Shown: positions 17,289-27,910 of the stretch, one piece after another
Position numbering within the stretch: position 1 is the stretch's first letter
How the letters are laid out: the number at the start of each line of letters is the position of its first letter
NCBI GenBank assembly: GCA_030040715.1
Contig: JASHTF010000089.1
Span: forward strand, 1-37,245
Reading direction: 5' to 3'
Length of the DNA stretch: 37,245 nucleotides
Origin: Gammaproteobacteria bacterium
GTDB lineage: Bacteria; Pseudomonadota; Gammaproteobacteria; Steroidobacterales; Steroidobacteraceae
Notes under the pieces: generated by a model
What the model was told of the DNA's origin: nothing
The model's database searches: none
Seen by the model: only the letters and a program-made list of their open reading frames with translations
Translations under genes and position numbers: made by a program

Positions 17289-17341
17289 TGACCGCAGTGC
17301 GACTGATTTCTCGCTGCAAACTCTCTATGCTCACGTTCAAT
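17289..17341 (+). promoter_or_regulatory. Copy 2 of the recurring degenerate element
   Basis: The cores TGCGACTGA (17298-17306) and TCGCTGC (17311-17317) are shared exactly with the copy at 21457-21510, with similar spacing, and about 70 percent of aligned positions match by eye. This copy follows the receptor remnant and precedes the regulators. No intact gene starts directly after it. Confidence 0.35.
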
Positions 17342-17584
17342 AGACCTGGCAGGTGACACCACAAGGAAGGTGGGCAAACGCAGATCATCGCGGCAGATGA
17401 CCTGTGACCTGTCCGTCGCGAATGGACCGCCGCGGCGGGTGCGATCCGATGGTTCTGTACTCCCCCGAGCCCCTGGGTCGTGGTCCGCCGCGGCTGTCCA
17501 CTCGCAATGACGCGGCGTGATTCAGTTCCGCACTAATTTGGTGAAGCTGGGCTGTAACTTTCGGCTAACGTGATCGCAACCGCT

Positions 17585-17604
17585 TTATAACGCTTCCGAA
17601 GCGT
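17585..17604. promoter_or_regulatory. Palindromic operator-like site overlapping a -10-like TTATAA
   Basis: ACGCTTC-C-GAAGCGT (17590-17604) is a perfect 7-bp palindrome with one central base. It overlaps TTATAA (17585-17590), a possible -10 box, 53 bases before the start of the first CysB-like regulator. LysR-type regulators often bind such sites near their own promoters, so autoregulation is plausible. The spacing to a -35 box is not convincing. Confidence 0.4.
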
Positions 17605-17656
17605 AGCATCCGATGTGTTGCGCATCAGACTCGTACTCCTCCAACAAGGGGCTATC

Positions 17657-18670
17657 TTGAAGTTACAGCAACTGCATTACTTATCGGCTGTGGTACGCAG
17701 CGAACTGAATGTGTCCTCGGCTGCTCGGCAGCTGCATACGTCGCAGCCCGCACTGAGCAAGCAGATCAGGCTGCTAGAAGAGGAGCTGGGTGCACGAATC
17801 TTTGCGCGCTCCGGCCGTCAGCTCACCGGTATCACGCCCCTCGGTCAGCAGATATTCAGCCGCGTTCAATCCATCCTGCGCGAGACGCGGTATATCGAGA
17901 CTCTCGCGCAGGAGCTGCGCGGCGAGGGTAGCTCGTCGTTGTCCATCGGCACGACACATACGCAGGCGCGCTACGTCTTGCCACAGATCATTCGAACATT
18001 CAGCAACTTATACCCAAAGATGAAGCTGCATTTGCATCAAGGTACGGCGGAGCAGATCTCCAGCATGGTGAAGTCAGAACGCATCGACCTCGCGATTGCT
18101 ACCGGATCCCGGGAACTATTTCCGGACTGGGTACTACTACCGTGGTACCACTGGTATCGCTGCATCGTCGTACCTCACCAGCATCCGTTGGCGGCCTTGC
18201 GACAGCCGTCTTTAGCGGATCTGGCGAACTATCCCTTGATCACCTACGCCTTCAGCCTCGCCGGTCCTGACGCCTTGCAGACCATATTCGCCGGGTCGGG
18301 TTTGCAGCCGAGGATCGCACTAACCGCCTGGGACGCCGATATCATCAAGACCTATGTACGGTGCGGACTGGGAGTTGGCATCGTCGCGGAGATGGCGCTC
18401 GACGTGGGGCCGAACGCCGACTTGGCGAGACTGGATGCGCGACACTTATTGCCGCGCCATACCACTTGGATCGGCTTTAGTCGGAGTGGCCTGCTGCGGG
18501 GCTGCATGTACGATTTCATGCAGCTGTGCGCGGCTCACCTGGATCGCGAAGCGGTCCTGAGCGCTCAGAAGTGCTCGGGGCCGGCGGAGATCGACGCCAT
18601 GTTTGCATCCCTGCCGTTGCCGCAATACGCGGCGGGCAAAATTGCGCCTGCTCCGTCGCATTCAATATGA
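17657..18670 (+). CDS. CysB-like LysR-family transcriptional regulator (first of a tandem pair)
   Basis: This is a regulator of 337 residues. The N-terminal winged helix-turn-helix reads LKLQQLHYLSAVVRSELNVS with SAARQLHTSQPALSKQIRLL, close to CysB and Cbl. The effector domain starts with LSIGTTHTQARYVLPQIIRT, the CysB sulfate/N-acetylserine-site signature, and continues with LHLHQGTAEQI, DLAIATGS, LPWYHWYRCIVV and GLGVGIVAEMA. The TTG at 17657 is chosen because it aligns with the MKLQQL start of CysB and has AAGGGG just upstream. CysB proteins activate sulfur-assimilation genes; the actual targets here are unknown. Its stop overlaps the next regulator start (ATGA). Confidence 0.9.
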   Translation: MKLQQLHYLSAVVRSELNVSSAARQLHTSQPALSKQIRLLEEELGARIFARSGRQLTGITPLGQQIFSRVQSILRETRYIETLAQELRGEGSSSLSIGTTHTQARYVLPQIIRTFSNLYPKMKLHLHQGTAEQISSMVKSERIDLAIATGSRELFPDWVLLPWYHWYRCIVVPHQHPLAALRQPSLADLANYPLITYAFSLAGPDALQTIFAGSGLQPRIALTAWDADIIKTYVRCGLGVGIVAEMALDVGPNADLARLDARHLLPRHTTWIGFSRSGLLRGCMYDFMQLCAAHLDREAVLSAQKCSGPAEIDAMFASLPLPQYAAGKIAPAPSHSI

Positions 18671-19788
18671 AGCGCAGCGCCGCGGGGCGGCGGCGATCGG
18701 GGATGAAGCTGCAGCAGCTACGCTGCTTGATTGCGGTCGCCGACAGCCAGCTCAACGTCTCTGCGGCGGCCAAGAACCTTCATACCTCGCAGCCAGCGGT
18801 CAGCAAGCAGATCCGTTTGTTAGAGCAGGAACTCGGTATCCGCATCTTCGCGCGTTCCGGTAGGCAGCTCGCGAGTCTTACGGCAGCTGGACAGCAGATG
18901 GTAGATCGGGCGCGACGTATTGTGCTCGAGGCCCAACGGTTGAGCGACATCGGTGTCAAGTTGCGCAACGACAGGGCTGGGGCGCTCGCGATCGGTACCA
19001 CACACACACAGGCGCGCTATGTTCTACCAACCGTCATCGGACAGTACTGTCGGTCACACTCGGCGGTTCAATTTCAGCTCCACGTGGGAACCGTGGAACA
19101 GACGGCCGAGATGGCACGCTCGGATCGGATTGACTTCGCTATCGCCACTGGAAACGCCGTGCCCTTCTCCCACTGGGTGCTGCTGCCATTCTATCGGTGG
19201 TACCGCTGTGTCATCGTGCCCCGCGGCCACGCGCTTGCGCGCTGTATACGACTCTCTCTGTCAGATCTGGCTCAATATCCGCTACTGACATATAGCTTCA
19301 GCCTGTCGACTCCGCCGTCGCTGTTGGCCGCATTCGCGCAAGATGGAGTAACGGCCGACGTGACGCTTACCGCTGGAGACGCTGACGTCATCAAGACCTA
19401 TGTACGCCTGGGCTTAGGCGTCGGCGTCGTCGCCGAGATGGCGGTAGACGAGTCCGATGCCGATCTGGTTCGCATTGATGCAGCGCATCTGTTTCCGGAG
19501 CATCGTACTTGGGTCGGCTTCAGCCGCAATGCTGTCATGCACCGCTACAAGTACGACTTCATCGCCACTTTAGCGCCGCATCTGAGCGAGCGGGTCGTCG
19601 AGCGCGCCCAGTCGTGCGGTAACCAAGCCGAAGTCGACGCGCTGTTCGATGCCGGCCATATCCCGCTCTATAGGCCGAGATCTCAATCGCAGGGCGCTCG
19701 CATCAGCGCTTTCAGACCGGTTCAGTCTAGTGCCGATAGCGGCGAATGCTGTGAGCGGCTCGTTTCCGGACCGCTACCCGGGTCCTGA
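18667..19788 (+). CDS. CysB-like LysR-family transcriptional regulator (second of the tandem pair)
   Basis: This is a paralogue of the preceding gene, about 373 residues from the ATG at 18667, whose ATGA overlaps the upstream stop. A second ATG at 18703 starts exactly at the family's MKLQQL, so either may be used. The helix-turn-helix (NVSAAAKNLHTSQPAVSKQI) and the effector-domain signature GTTHTQARYVLPTVIG are intact, as are HVGTVEQTAEMA, FAIATGN, LPFYRWYRCVIVP and LGLGVGVVAEMAVD. The C-terminal tail after HIPLYRP is longer than in the first copy. Tandem CysB-like genes may form heteromers or respond to different sulfur signals. The FAD protein gene follows after 103 bases. Confidence 0.88.
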   Translation: MKRSAAGRRRSGMKLQQLRCLIAVADSQLNVSAAAKNLHTSQPAVSKQIRLLEQELGIRIFARSGRQLASLTAAGQQMVDRARRIVLEAQRLSDIGVKLRNDRAGALAIGTTHTQARYVLPTVIGQYCRSHSAVQFQLHVGTVEQTAEMARSDRIDFAIATGNAVPFSHWVLLPFYRWYRCVIVPRGHALARCIRLSLSDLAQYPLLTYSFSLSTPPSLLAAFAQDGVTADVTLTAGDADVIKTYVRLGLGVGVVAEMAVDESDADLVRIDAAHLFPEHRTWVGFSRNAVMHRYKYDFIATLAPHLSERVVERAQSCGNQAEVDALFDAGHIPLYRPRSQSQGARISAFRPVQSSADSGECCERLVSGPLPGS

Positions 19789-19891
19789 CCATCCCTCGAG
19801 CCGGGGATTTACCTCGCCTGTCACTGGCCTGCTACCGCAATGGCACCGGCGCGACATTAAGCTCTTGTCGGGCTTGCGGACTGGTGCATGC

Positions 19892-21334
19892 ATGATCGGT
19901 GAGCCACGAACCATCGCGATCGTTGGCGCCGGGTTCAGCGGCACGATGGTCGCCACGAATCTACTGAGACAGCCACGGCCCGAGCGATTACGAATTCTAC
20001 TGCTGGATCGAGCAGTTATTGCGCGCGGCACGGCCTATGCCGATCGCGGTTATCCGTACCTGCTGAACGTCCCAGCAGGTCGCATGTCATCGAATTCCAC
20101 CGCGCCTCTGGAATTCCTGCATTTTGCGCGGGACCGATTTCCAGATGCGACGCCGGAGGATTTTCTGCCTCGGGCACTGTATGGACAGTACCTTGAGTGG
20201 AAGCTGCACTCGGCGGAGCTCTCAGCGCCCCCACATCTAGACCTGGTCCGTGTGCAGGGAGAGGTGCGCGCTCTGAGACGTTACAATTCAGCCTCGCCTT
20301 TCAAGCTTCAGCTGGCAGACGGCCGTGTACTGGCCGCGCACGAAGTGGTTCTTGCTGCCGGCAATTCCCCCCCGGCGGAGCTGCCGGGGCTCGCAGCCGC
20401 GCTTGGAACCCAGCGGTACGTTGAGGATCCGTGGACTGCACCCGTGGCATTCGGCGCCGGTGATACTGTGCTCATCTTAGGTACCGGCCTCACGATGGTC
20501 GACATCGCGCTGGCCGCTGTGACCGCCACGCAAGGGAATATTGTGATCCATGCTCTCTCGCGCCACGGATGGCTGCCGGCGGCTCAGAACGTCCTTCCAT
20601 CGGCCGATCGCAGTACAGACAGCGAGCCAGTGCTCACGGCCGCCCGGGTCTCGGTCCGCCAGTTGTATCGCTCAGTTCGTAAGCTGGTAACCGATGTCGA
20701 GGCACGAGGCGGCGACTGGCGCGACGCGATTAACTGCGTGCGGCAATGCGCGCCCGCCATATGGCAACACCTGGCGATTGACGAACGCCGTCGCTTCTTG
20801 CGCCACCTGCGCACACTGTGGGAAGTTCACCGCCACCGGCTGCCGCGGAAATCATTTGCTGCGCTCAGTCAGTTGCGATCCGTTGGCGTATTGGAGGTTC
20901 ATGCCGGACGACTGCTCAATTGTGAGCTCCGCGACCGCTGCGTACGCGTCACGTGGCGCCGGCGTGGATCGGAAGACACTTCGCGCCTGACAGTGGATCG
21001 CATCATTAATTGCACTGGCCCCAGCCACAACCTGCTTCGTCTGCGCGACCCACTCTGGCGCTCGCTGCTGTCCCAGAAAATAGTGTCTGCCGATCCGCTC
21101 GGACTCGGCCTCCGTACCGGCGCGCATGGAGCGGTCATCGATGCTCGCGGTCAGATAGTCGATCACCTCTACTACATTGGACCCATGCTTCAAGCCAAGT
21201 ATTGGGAGTCCACTGCGGTGTTGGAGCTGCGTCGGCATGCCGAGGATCTGGTGCACCATCTGATTGCGTCAGGCGACAGGCCACTGGCTTACCCGGAGAT
21301 TTCGCACGAGCAATGTGGCGCTGTGGCGCCCTGA
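19892..21334 (+). CDS. FAD/NAD(P)-binding oxidoreductase-like protein
   Basis: This is a protein of 480 residues of the FAD/NAD(P)-binding superfamily, of the kind grouped under the NAD_binding_9 domain and resembling YdhS. The N-terminal dinucleotide fold shows TIAIVGAGFSGTMVATNLLR (GxGxxG), then RGTAYADRGYPYLLNVPAGRM. A second nucleotide-binding motif is VLILGTGLTMVDIALA near residue 195. INCTGPSHNLLRLRDP near residue 370 is another family-like block. It is cytoplasmic by appearance. The reaction is unknown. The ATG at 19892 is chosen because the dinucleotide fold follows at once; a longer frame would overlap the regulator gene. Its position after two CysB-like genes suggests sulfur-compound metabolism. 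Confidence 0.85.
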   Translation: MIGEPRTIAIVGAGFSGTMVATNLLRQPRPERLRILLLDRAVIARGTAYADRGYPYLLNVPAGRMSSNSTAPLEFLHFARDRFPDATPEDFLPRALYGQYLEWKLHSAELSAPPHLDLVRVQGEVRALRRYNSASPFKLQLADGRVLAAHEVVLAAGNSPPAELPGLAAALGTQRYVEDPWTAPVAFGAGDTVLILGTGLTMVDIALAAVTATQGNIVIHALSRHGWLPAAQNVLPSADRSTDSEPVLTAARVSVRQLYRSVRKLVTDVEARGGDWRDAINCVRQCAPAIWQHLAIDERRRFLRHLRTLWEVHRHRLPRKSFAALSQLRSVGVLEVHAGRLLNCELRDRCVRVTWRRRGSEDTSRLTVDRIINCTGPSHNLLRLRDPLWRSLLSQKIVSADPLGLGLRTGAHGAVIDARGQIVDHLYYIGPMLQAKYWESTAVLELRRHAEDLVHHLIASGDRPLAYPEISHEQCGAVAP

Positions 21335-21456
21335 TCGGCCCGACTCAGCGACCGCTGCGCTCCACCCAAACCAGATTGGCTAGTGCGCCTGCGGCATGAC
21401 TCCTGAATCAGACGCAGGTCTTACGGCGTGCATGGCGAGCGATACTGACCAATTTG

Positions 21457-21510
21457 TTACCGCTCTGCGACTGACATTGTCGCTGCGAGCTTCCTAGACT
21501 CTGCGTCAAT
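21457..21510 (+). promoter_or_regulatory. Copy 3 of the recurring degenerate element, upstream of a small gene
   Basis: The element contains TGCGACTGA (21466-21474), TCGCTGCGAGC (21480-21490) and CCTAGACTC (21493-21501), and lies about 40 bases before the start codon of the 42-residue ORF. Its cores match the copy at 17289 exactly. This is a good distance for a promoter or activator site. The 213 bases between the FAD gene and the small gene show no other feature. Confidence 0.4.
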
Positions 21511-21547
21511 GTCAAGCAGTGTTAGTGGGCCAATCCGGAGGTAAGTC

Positions 21548-21676
21548 ATGACAATTATTGGCTGGATCGCCGCGTACAGCATCTTGTCTTGCCTCGGAAG
21601 CCCATTGATCGGGAAATTCCTAGGTCGTGCCCTTGGGGAGGAGCCGGCAGTTGAACCAAAACAGGCCACCGACTAA
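21548..21676 (+). CDS. Small hydrophobic protein of 42 residues
   Basis: A short ORF starts MTIIGWIAAYSILSCLGSPL and ends with an acidic, polar tail (GEEPAVEPKQATD). A strong Shine-Dalgarno GGAGGT (21537-21542) lies five bases upstream of the ATG, which is the main reason to call it. The N-terminal hydrophobic stretch could span the membrane once. No family is recognised. The upstream element at 21457-21510 gives it a plausible promoter of its own. Confidence 0.55.
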   Translation: MTIIGWIAAYSILSCLGSPLIGKFLGRALGEEPAVEPKQATD

Positions 21677-21764
21677 GGACTACCGAAACAGAGTGGGTCA
21701 AAACACGGCCAAGAAACAATTCTCGTGCTGTAGCGTTTGCTAAGCGGTCGTTGGGACTACCCGA

Positions 21765-22097
21765 ATGCATCAGAGCAGCACCTACGTGGCCCATTTTGCA
21801 AGGTCGAACACCGCTCCAAGACGTTTCACACAGACCGCAAAGGGGGCGCTCTCGCGTGGTCTGCAGCGCCTATTCTTGGAGCATCCCTGTAGTATCGGTG
21901 AGACTTATTTTGAGCACCAACGTTCGGCTTTTTTGTTCGGAGGCATGATGCTTGTCGCTGGATTTGCATGCCTGCTTCACGGCGTGTTACCGGCATTGTT
22001 CCAACATACGGGCAGTCAAGCAGTGTCGAAGCTCTACAGGCGTATGCGCGCACGTCGCTCGGCCGCGAGGACTGCGAATAGGGACAAGAAGGTATGA
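21765..22097 (+). CDS. DUF6356 family membrane protein
   Basis: This is a 110-residue protein with one clear hydrophobic stretch (FLFGGMMLVAGFACLLHGVLP). The pattern RLFLEHPCSIGETYFEHQRS, then LLHGVLPALFQHTGSQAV and LYRRM, matches what I recall as the DUF6356 family of small membrane proteins with unknown function. The family core begins near residue 33, so the first 30 residues may not all be translated; no alternative ATG is obvious. The C-terminus is very basic. It stands alone downstream of the 42-residue ORF. Confidence 0.75.
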   Translation: MHQSSTYVAHFARSNTAPRRFTQTAKGALSRGLQRLFLEHPCSIGETYFEHQRSAFLFGGMMLVAGFACLLHGVLPALFQHTGSQAVSKLYRRMRARRSAARTANRDKKV

Positions 22098-22226
22098 ACA
22101 GTCGCCGATGGTGCCGCCGGTAGCGCGGCGGCAGCACGCGCCGTGACCTGCTGGCGGAGCCGCGGGCCACGATGTTTTGCTGTCCTTACTTCTTGCTGGC
22201 AAGTTCCCCGACTTTGAGGCCGCGAG

Positions 22227-23003
22227 CTATCCGGCCTGCGCGCTGGTCCGAAGGAGTTGCTTGAGCGCACGCAATTCCTGCCAACTGGTATCGGAGACGG
22301 CGCAGTAGTCGAGATCTCCCGCTCTCCAGAATGTCATGTGATACCCACTACGGGTGGTATCGGTAGGTAGGAGCGTTTTGGACGCAAGCCAGGCAAACAC
22401 ATTAATCACATGCCGCCCGTGCTGATACACAACAACCGCGGACCGCTGGCCTCCGAGGTAATCGGCACGACCGCCAATGAGGCGGTAACCGTCTCGCTCG
22501 AAATCTGCCACCACCGGTGAGACATCGGTGTGTCCCGCGAACCAGGGTTTCACCGTGTGCTGATCGGTTGACACAACATCGATCAGATGCGACGGCATCA
22601 GAGACCTCACCTGATCTACCGTCAGATCATGTAGTAGAGTGTCGCTTACCGACGGCGACATTGCCGGTACTGCAATAAGCGCTACCACTGCACTGGCTGC
22701 GACACCGCTAAAGGCACCCGTCCAAAACGGATTCCATCTCCATCGGGTGCGTTCCGAGACGGAACGACTTGCGCGAGCCGCTCGGTCCTCACGCTCTAGA
22801 ATGCGATCAATCTGCTCCCTTAGCGCCGTAGGCGCAGGCTCCGAAGGGATCTGGCGAGTCATTGTGCGCACGTGCTCTAGATCCTGAAGCCTGCCGCGGC
22901 AGCTCGGGCACCGCCCCAGATGGCGCTCGATCTCTAATGAGGAGCTCGCGTCGAGCTCGCCGTCGAAATAGGCCTGCGTGCGGAGTGACTCAGGGCAATC
23001 CAT
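22227..23003 (-). CDS. Membrane anti-sigma factor with zinc-finger domain
   Basis: This is a single-pass membrane protein of 258 residues. The cytoplasmic N-terminus carries the anti-sigma zinc-binding motif ERHLGRCPSCRG (His28, Cys32, Cys35). A membrane helix lies near residues 94-116 ([20 protein letters not shown]). The periplasmic part has a conserved look (VKPWFAGHTDVSPVVADF and GGRADYLGGQRSAVVVYQHG), typical of anti-sigma factors of the RsrA/ChrR-like, transmembrane type. It should bind and inhibit the ECF sigma factor encoded immediately upstream; the two genes overlap by 14 bases. Confidence 0.9.
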   Translation of the reverse strand: MDCPESLRTQAYFDGELDASSSLEIERHLGRCPSCRGRLQDLEHVRTMTRQIPSEPAPTALREQIDRILEREDRAARASRSVSERTRWRWNPFWTGAFSGVAASAVVALIAVPAMSPSVSDTLLHDLTVDQVRSLMPSHLIDVVSTDQHTVKPWFAGHTDVSPVVADFERDGYRLIGGRADYLGGQRSAVVVYQHGRHVINVFAWLASKTLLPTDTTRSGYHMTFWRAGDLDYCAVSDTSWQELRALKQLLRTSAQAG

Positions 23004-23559
23004 GGACGCCTCTCGGGACTTGCTCTTCCCAGTGACTCTTAAGCACTGCCCTGGCGCGAGCCAGCCGCGACATCACGGTGCCAATCGGCACACCAATGAT
23101 CTCCGCTATGTCGCGGTACCTCATGTCGTCGATCTCTCGCAACACCAGCACTTCCCGATGCTCGACCGAGAGTCGAGCCAGTAGGCGCTCCAGTGTACGC
23201 TCCTCATCTCGTTGCATAGTCAGACGCTCCGGATCCGCAGGTGCCGCCATCTCTGCATTCAGCTCGGGGGCATGATCTCGCTCGGACAGCTCAATGAAGC
23301 CTCGACGCTGTTCCTGCTGGTACGCCGTCGCATGGCAGTTGCGCACGATGGTCAGCAGCCAAGCCTTTACATCAGTACCGCGCAGTCCTTCAAAACCGCG
23401 GTAAGCTCGAAGCATCGCCTCCTGCACGATGTCCTGGGCGTCGCTCCTGGAATTCCCGAGCCAGCGCGCAAACCGATACGCAGCATCGAGGTGCGGTAGC
23501 ACCTGTGCTTCGAAGCGCTCATGCGTTGCATGCATTCGTGACATTTGACCGGAGTTCAA
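22990..23559 (-). CDS. ECF-type RNA polymerase sigma factor
   Basis: This is a sigma-70 family factor of the ECF class, 189 residues. Region 2 reads LGNSRSDAQDIVQEAMLRAY with KAWLLTIVRN, and region 4 reads LSVEHREVLVLREIDDMRYR, then IAEIIGVPIGTVMSRLARAR. It directs RNA polymerase to stress- or envelope-related promoters and is probably held by the overlapping anti-sigma factor. The ATG at 23559 is used; Met6 or Met9 are alternatives. A promoter-like pair of motifs lies 40-70 bases upstream and could be autoregulatory. katG lies divergently beyond, but no matching promoter was found in front of it. Confidence 0.93.
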   Translation of the reverse strand: MNSGQMSRMHATHERFEAQVLPHLDAAYRFARWLGNSRSDAQDIVQEAMLRAYRGFEGLRGTDVKAWLLTIVRNCHATAYQQEQRRGFIELSERDHAPELNAEMAAPADPERLTMQRDEERTLERLLARLSVEHREVLVLREIDDMRYRDIAEIIGVPIGTVMSRLARARAVLKSHWEEQVPRGVHGLP

Positions 23560-23599
23560 TTAGCTGCGGTCTGCTCGAGCCCAGCCGTCATGAAAGGGG

Positions 23600-23625
23600 A
23601 CCTCAGAAGCGTACATTTTATTCCA
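23600..23625 (-). promoter_or_regulatory. Possible ECF-type promoter of the sigma/anti-sigma operon
   Basis: On the minus strand GGAATAAA (23625-23618) is followed about 15 bases later by GTCC (23602-23599). A GGAA-type -35 box with a GTC-type -10 box at this distance is the general layout of ECF promoters. It lies roughly 40 bases before the sigma gene start. The assignment is by pattern only. Confidence 0.35.
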
Positions 23626-23629
23626 CGTT

Positions 23630-26353
<2,724 letters not shown>

Positions 26354-26367
26354 TGAGGAGGTCCGGC

Positions 26368-26403
26368 GCACGCTGTTGATGCCCTTCCGCATCAACAGCG
26401 TGC
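26368..26403 (+). terminator. Perfect 15-bp hairpin downstream of katG
   Basis: The arms GCACGCTGTTGATGC and GCATCAACAGCGTGC are exact reverse complements around the loop CCTTCC. The hairpin begins 15 bases after the katG stop codon. No T-run follows, so it may be a Rho-type stabiliser or a repeat-type palindrome rather than a classical terminator. Confidence 0.65.
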
Positions 26404-26422
26404 CCGGTAGCGATCAACCGCA

Positions 26423-27202
26423 ATGGCTTCAGGTTCGCAGATGCGAAGGTTACAGGCCGCGATGCGCATGCGAGCCGCGAACCGCCACTATCTCGGCAGC
26501 CTGTTGCAGCTCATTGCCCTCACGGCTCTCCCGTGGTCCTTGTGCTCGGCCGATGGACCGTGGAGCGCCTCGATCGCTGCCACCACAGACTACGTTTTCC
26601 ACGGTATCTCCCAGACGTATGACCGCGGGGCGGTGCAGATCGGCGCTAATTACCAGGATCCGCAGGACTGGTTCGTTGGCATCTGGGGCTCGAACGTGGA
26701 CCCGTATCCGCTCGCGGCTTCGGCGGTGGAGTTGGATCTGTATGCGGGCATCAGCCGGCCGCTCGGCGGAGATTTCAACGCCACGCTCACCTACACACGC
26801 TACCAATACGTGGATGATCCGCGGCCGGCTCGATACGACTACGATGAGCTGCAACTGTCGGCGAGCTATCTGGATCGGCTCAGCGGGAGCATCTCCTATC
26901 AGCCTGACCTCACGCAGTACTCCGAGCTCGGCCTCGCGCAACACAAATCAAGCCTGGACTATGAGCTCGCCGCGCGATGGCCGCTGCCTATGGGATTAGC
27001 TGTCGGCGGTGGGATCGGCTACTACGATCTGCAGCGCCTGTTCGGGGTGAGCTATTGGGCAGCAGACCTCGCCGTGCGCTATGTCTATCGCCGCGTGAGC
27101 CTGGAGCTGACCCGGTTCTTTGCCGCTTCGAACGCGTCGCGCCTGTACGACGACGCCAGCGCGAATGGTACCTGGGTGTTGACGGCTTCGTTCCGGTATT
27201 GA
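26423..27202 (+). CDS. TIGR02001-family outer-membrane protein
   Basis: This is a secreted beta-barrel-like protein of up to 259 residues. A hydrophobic signal stretch (LGSLLQLIALTALPWSLCSA) is followed by the family signature ATTDYVFHGISQTYDRGAVQ and a run of alternating strands ending in the aromatic C-terminus SFRY, typical of outer-membrane proteins. Several in-frame ATGs (26423, 26441, 26462, 26468) precede the signal sequence and none has a strong ribosome site, so the true start is uncertain. The family (Gcw_chp) has no established function. It lies 70 bases after katG, separated by the hairpin. Confidence 0.85.
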   Translation: MASGSQMRRLQAAMRMRAANRHYLGSLLQLIALTALPWSLCSADGPWSASIAATTDYVFHGISQTYDRGAVQIGANYQDPQDWFVGIWGSNVDPYPLAASAVELDLYAGISRPLGGDFNATLTYTRYQYVDDPRPARYDYDELQLSASYLDRLSGSISYQPDLTQYSELGLAQHKSSLDYELAARWPLPMGLAVGGGIGYYDLQRLFGVSYWAADLAVRYVYRRVSLELTRFFAASNASRLYDDASANGTWVLTASFRY

Positions 27203-27307
27203 TGGGCGGCGGTGGGAGAATTCCTGCTGGTCATGAACCGGCGGGTCCCTTTGAGTAACTTACCGATGGTAGGCCGGCTTGCCTGCCGCGGGTGATGAGG
27301 TAAGTCC

Positions 27308-27910
27308 TTGAATTATGGTGACCTGAGTAGTGAAGCAGCCAGAGCGGGATCGATCGGCAACGATCTGGACCGCGAGCTGCTGCAACGCGTGAGCGCCGGA
27401 GATCGCAATGCGTTTCGCGACCTCTACCTGCGCTATCACCGCCGCTTGGCGCGGTTTCTCACCCGCTTGACGAAGCGGTACGAGGACGCAGAGGAAATCA
27501 TCAATGACACGCTGTTGGTTGTCTGGCAGCGCGCGGGGGAATTTCGCAACGCCTCACGCGTATCGACCTGGATCACGGGCATCGCCTACCGGCGTGCGCT
27601 GAACATGATCCGACGCGCCAGCACCCACGAGCGCGCGATGCGATTGGAAATTGCCGAGGAAGAACCCTCGGTGAGCGACAATGCTCAGGTACTCGAGCAG
27701 TGCCAGCTACTCGATTTCGGGCTGGCGCAGCTGCCACTCGAGCAGCGGCTGGTGCTTGAGTTCACCTACTACCTTGATCATTCGTGCGAGGAGATCGCGG
27801 AGATCATGGATTGCCCTGTCAACACCGTAAAAACCCGTATGTTCAATGCCCGGCGCAAGCTGCGAGCCATCCTCAGCGATGGGTCGGAGGCGGAGAGGCG
27901 CTATGGATGA
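27308..27910 (+). CDS. ECF-type RNA polymerase sigma factor (second module)
   Basis: This is a sigma factor of 200 residues. Region 2 reads YLRYHRRLARFLTRLTKRYE with DAEEIINDTLLVVWQRAGEF and STWITGIAYRRALNMIRR. Region 4 reads LPLEQRLVLEFTYYLDHSCE, then IAEIMDCPVNTVKTRMFNAR. The start is TTG at 27308, with GAGGT about seven bases upstream. Its last eight bases overlap the anti-sigma gene, and that gene overlaps the protease gene, so the three proteins are translationally coupled. Targets are unknown; the next gene outward on the upstream side is the outer-membrane protein. Confidence 0.92.
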   Translation: MNYGDLSSEAARAGSIGNDLDRELLQRVSAGDRNAFRDLYLRYHRRLARFLTRLTKRYEDAEEIINDTLLVVWQRAGEFRNASRVSTWITGIAYRRALNMIRRASTHERAMRLEIAEEEPSVSDNAQVLEQCQLLDFGLAQLPLEQRLVLEFTYYLDHSCEEIAEIMDCPVNTVKTRMFNARRKLRAILSDGSEAERRYG

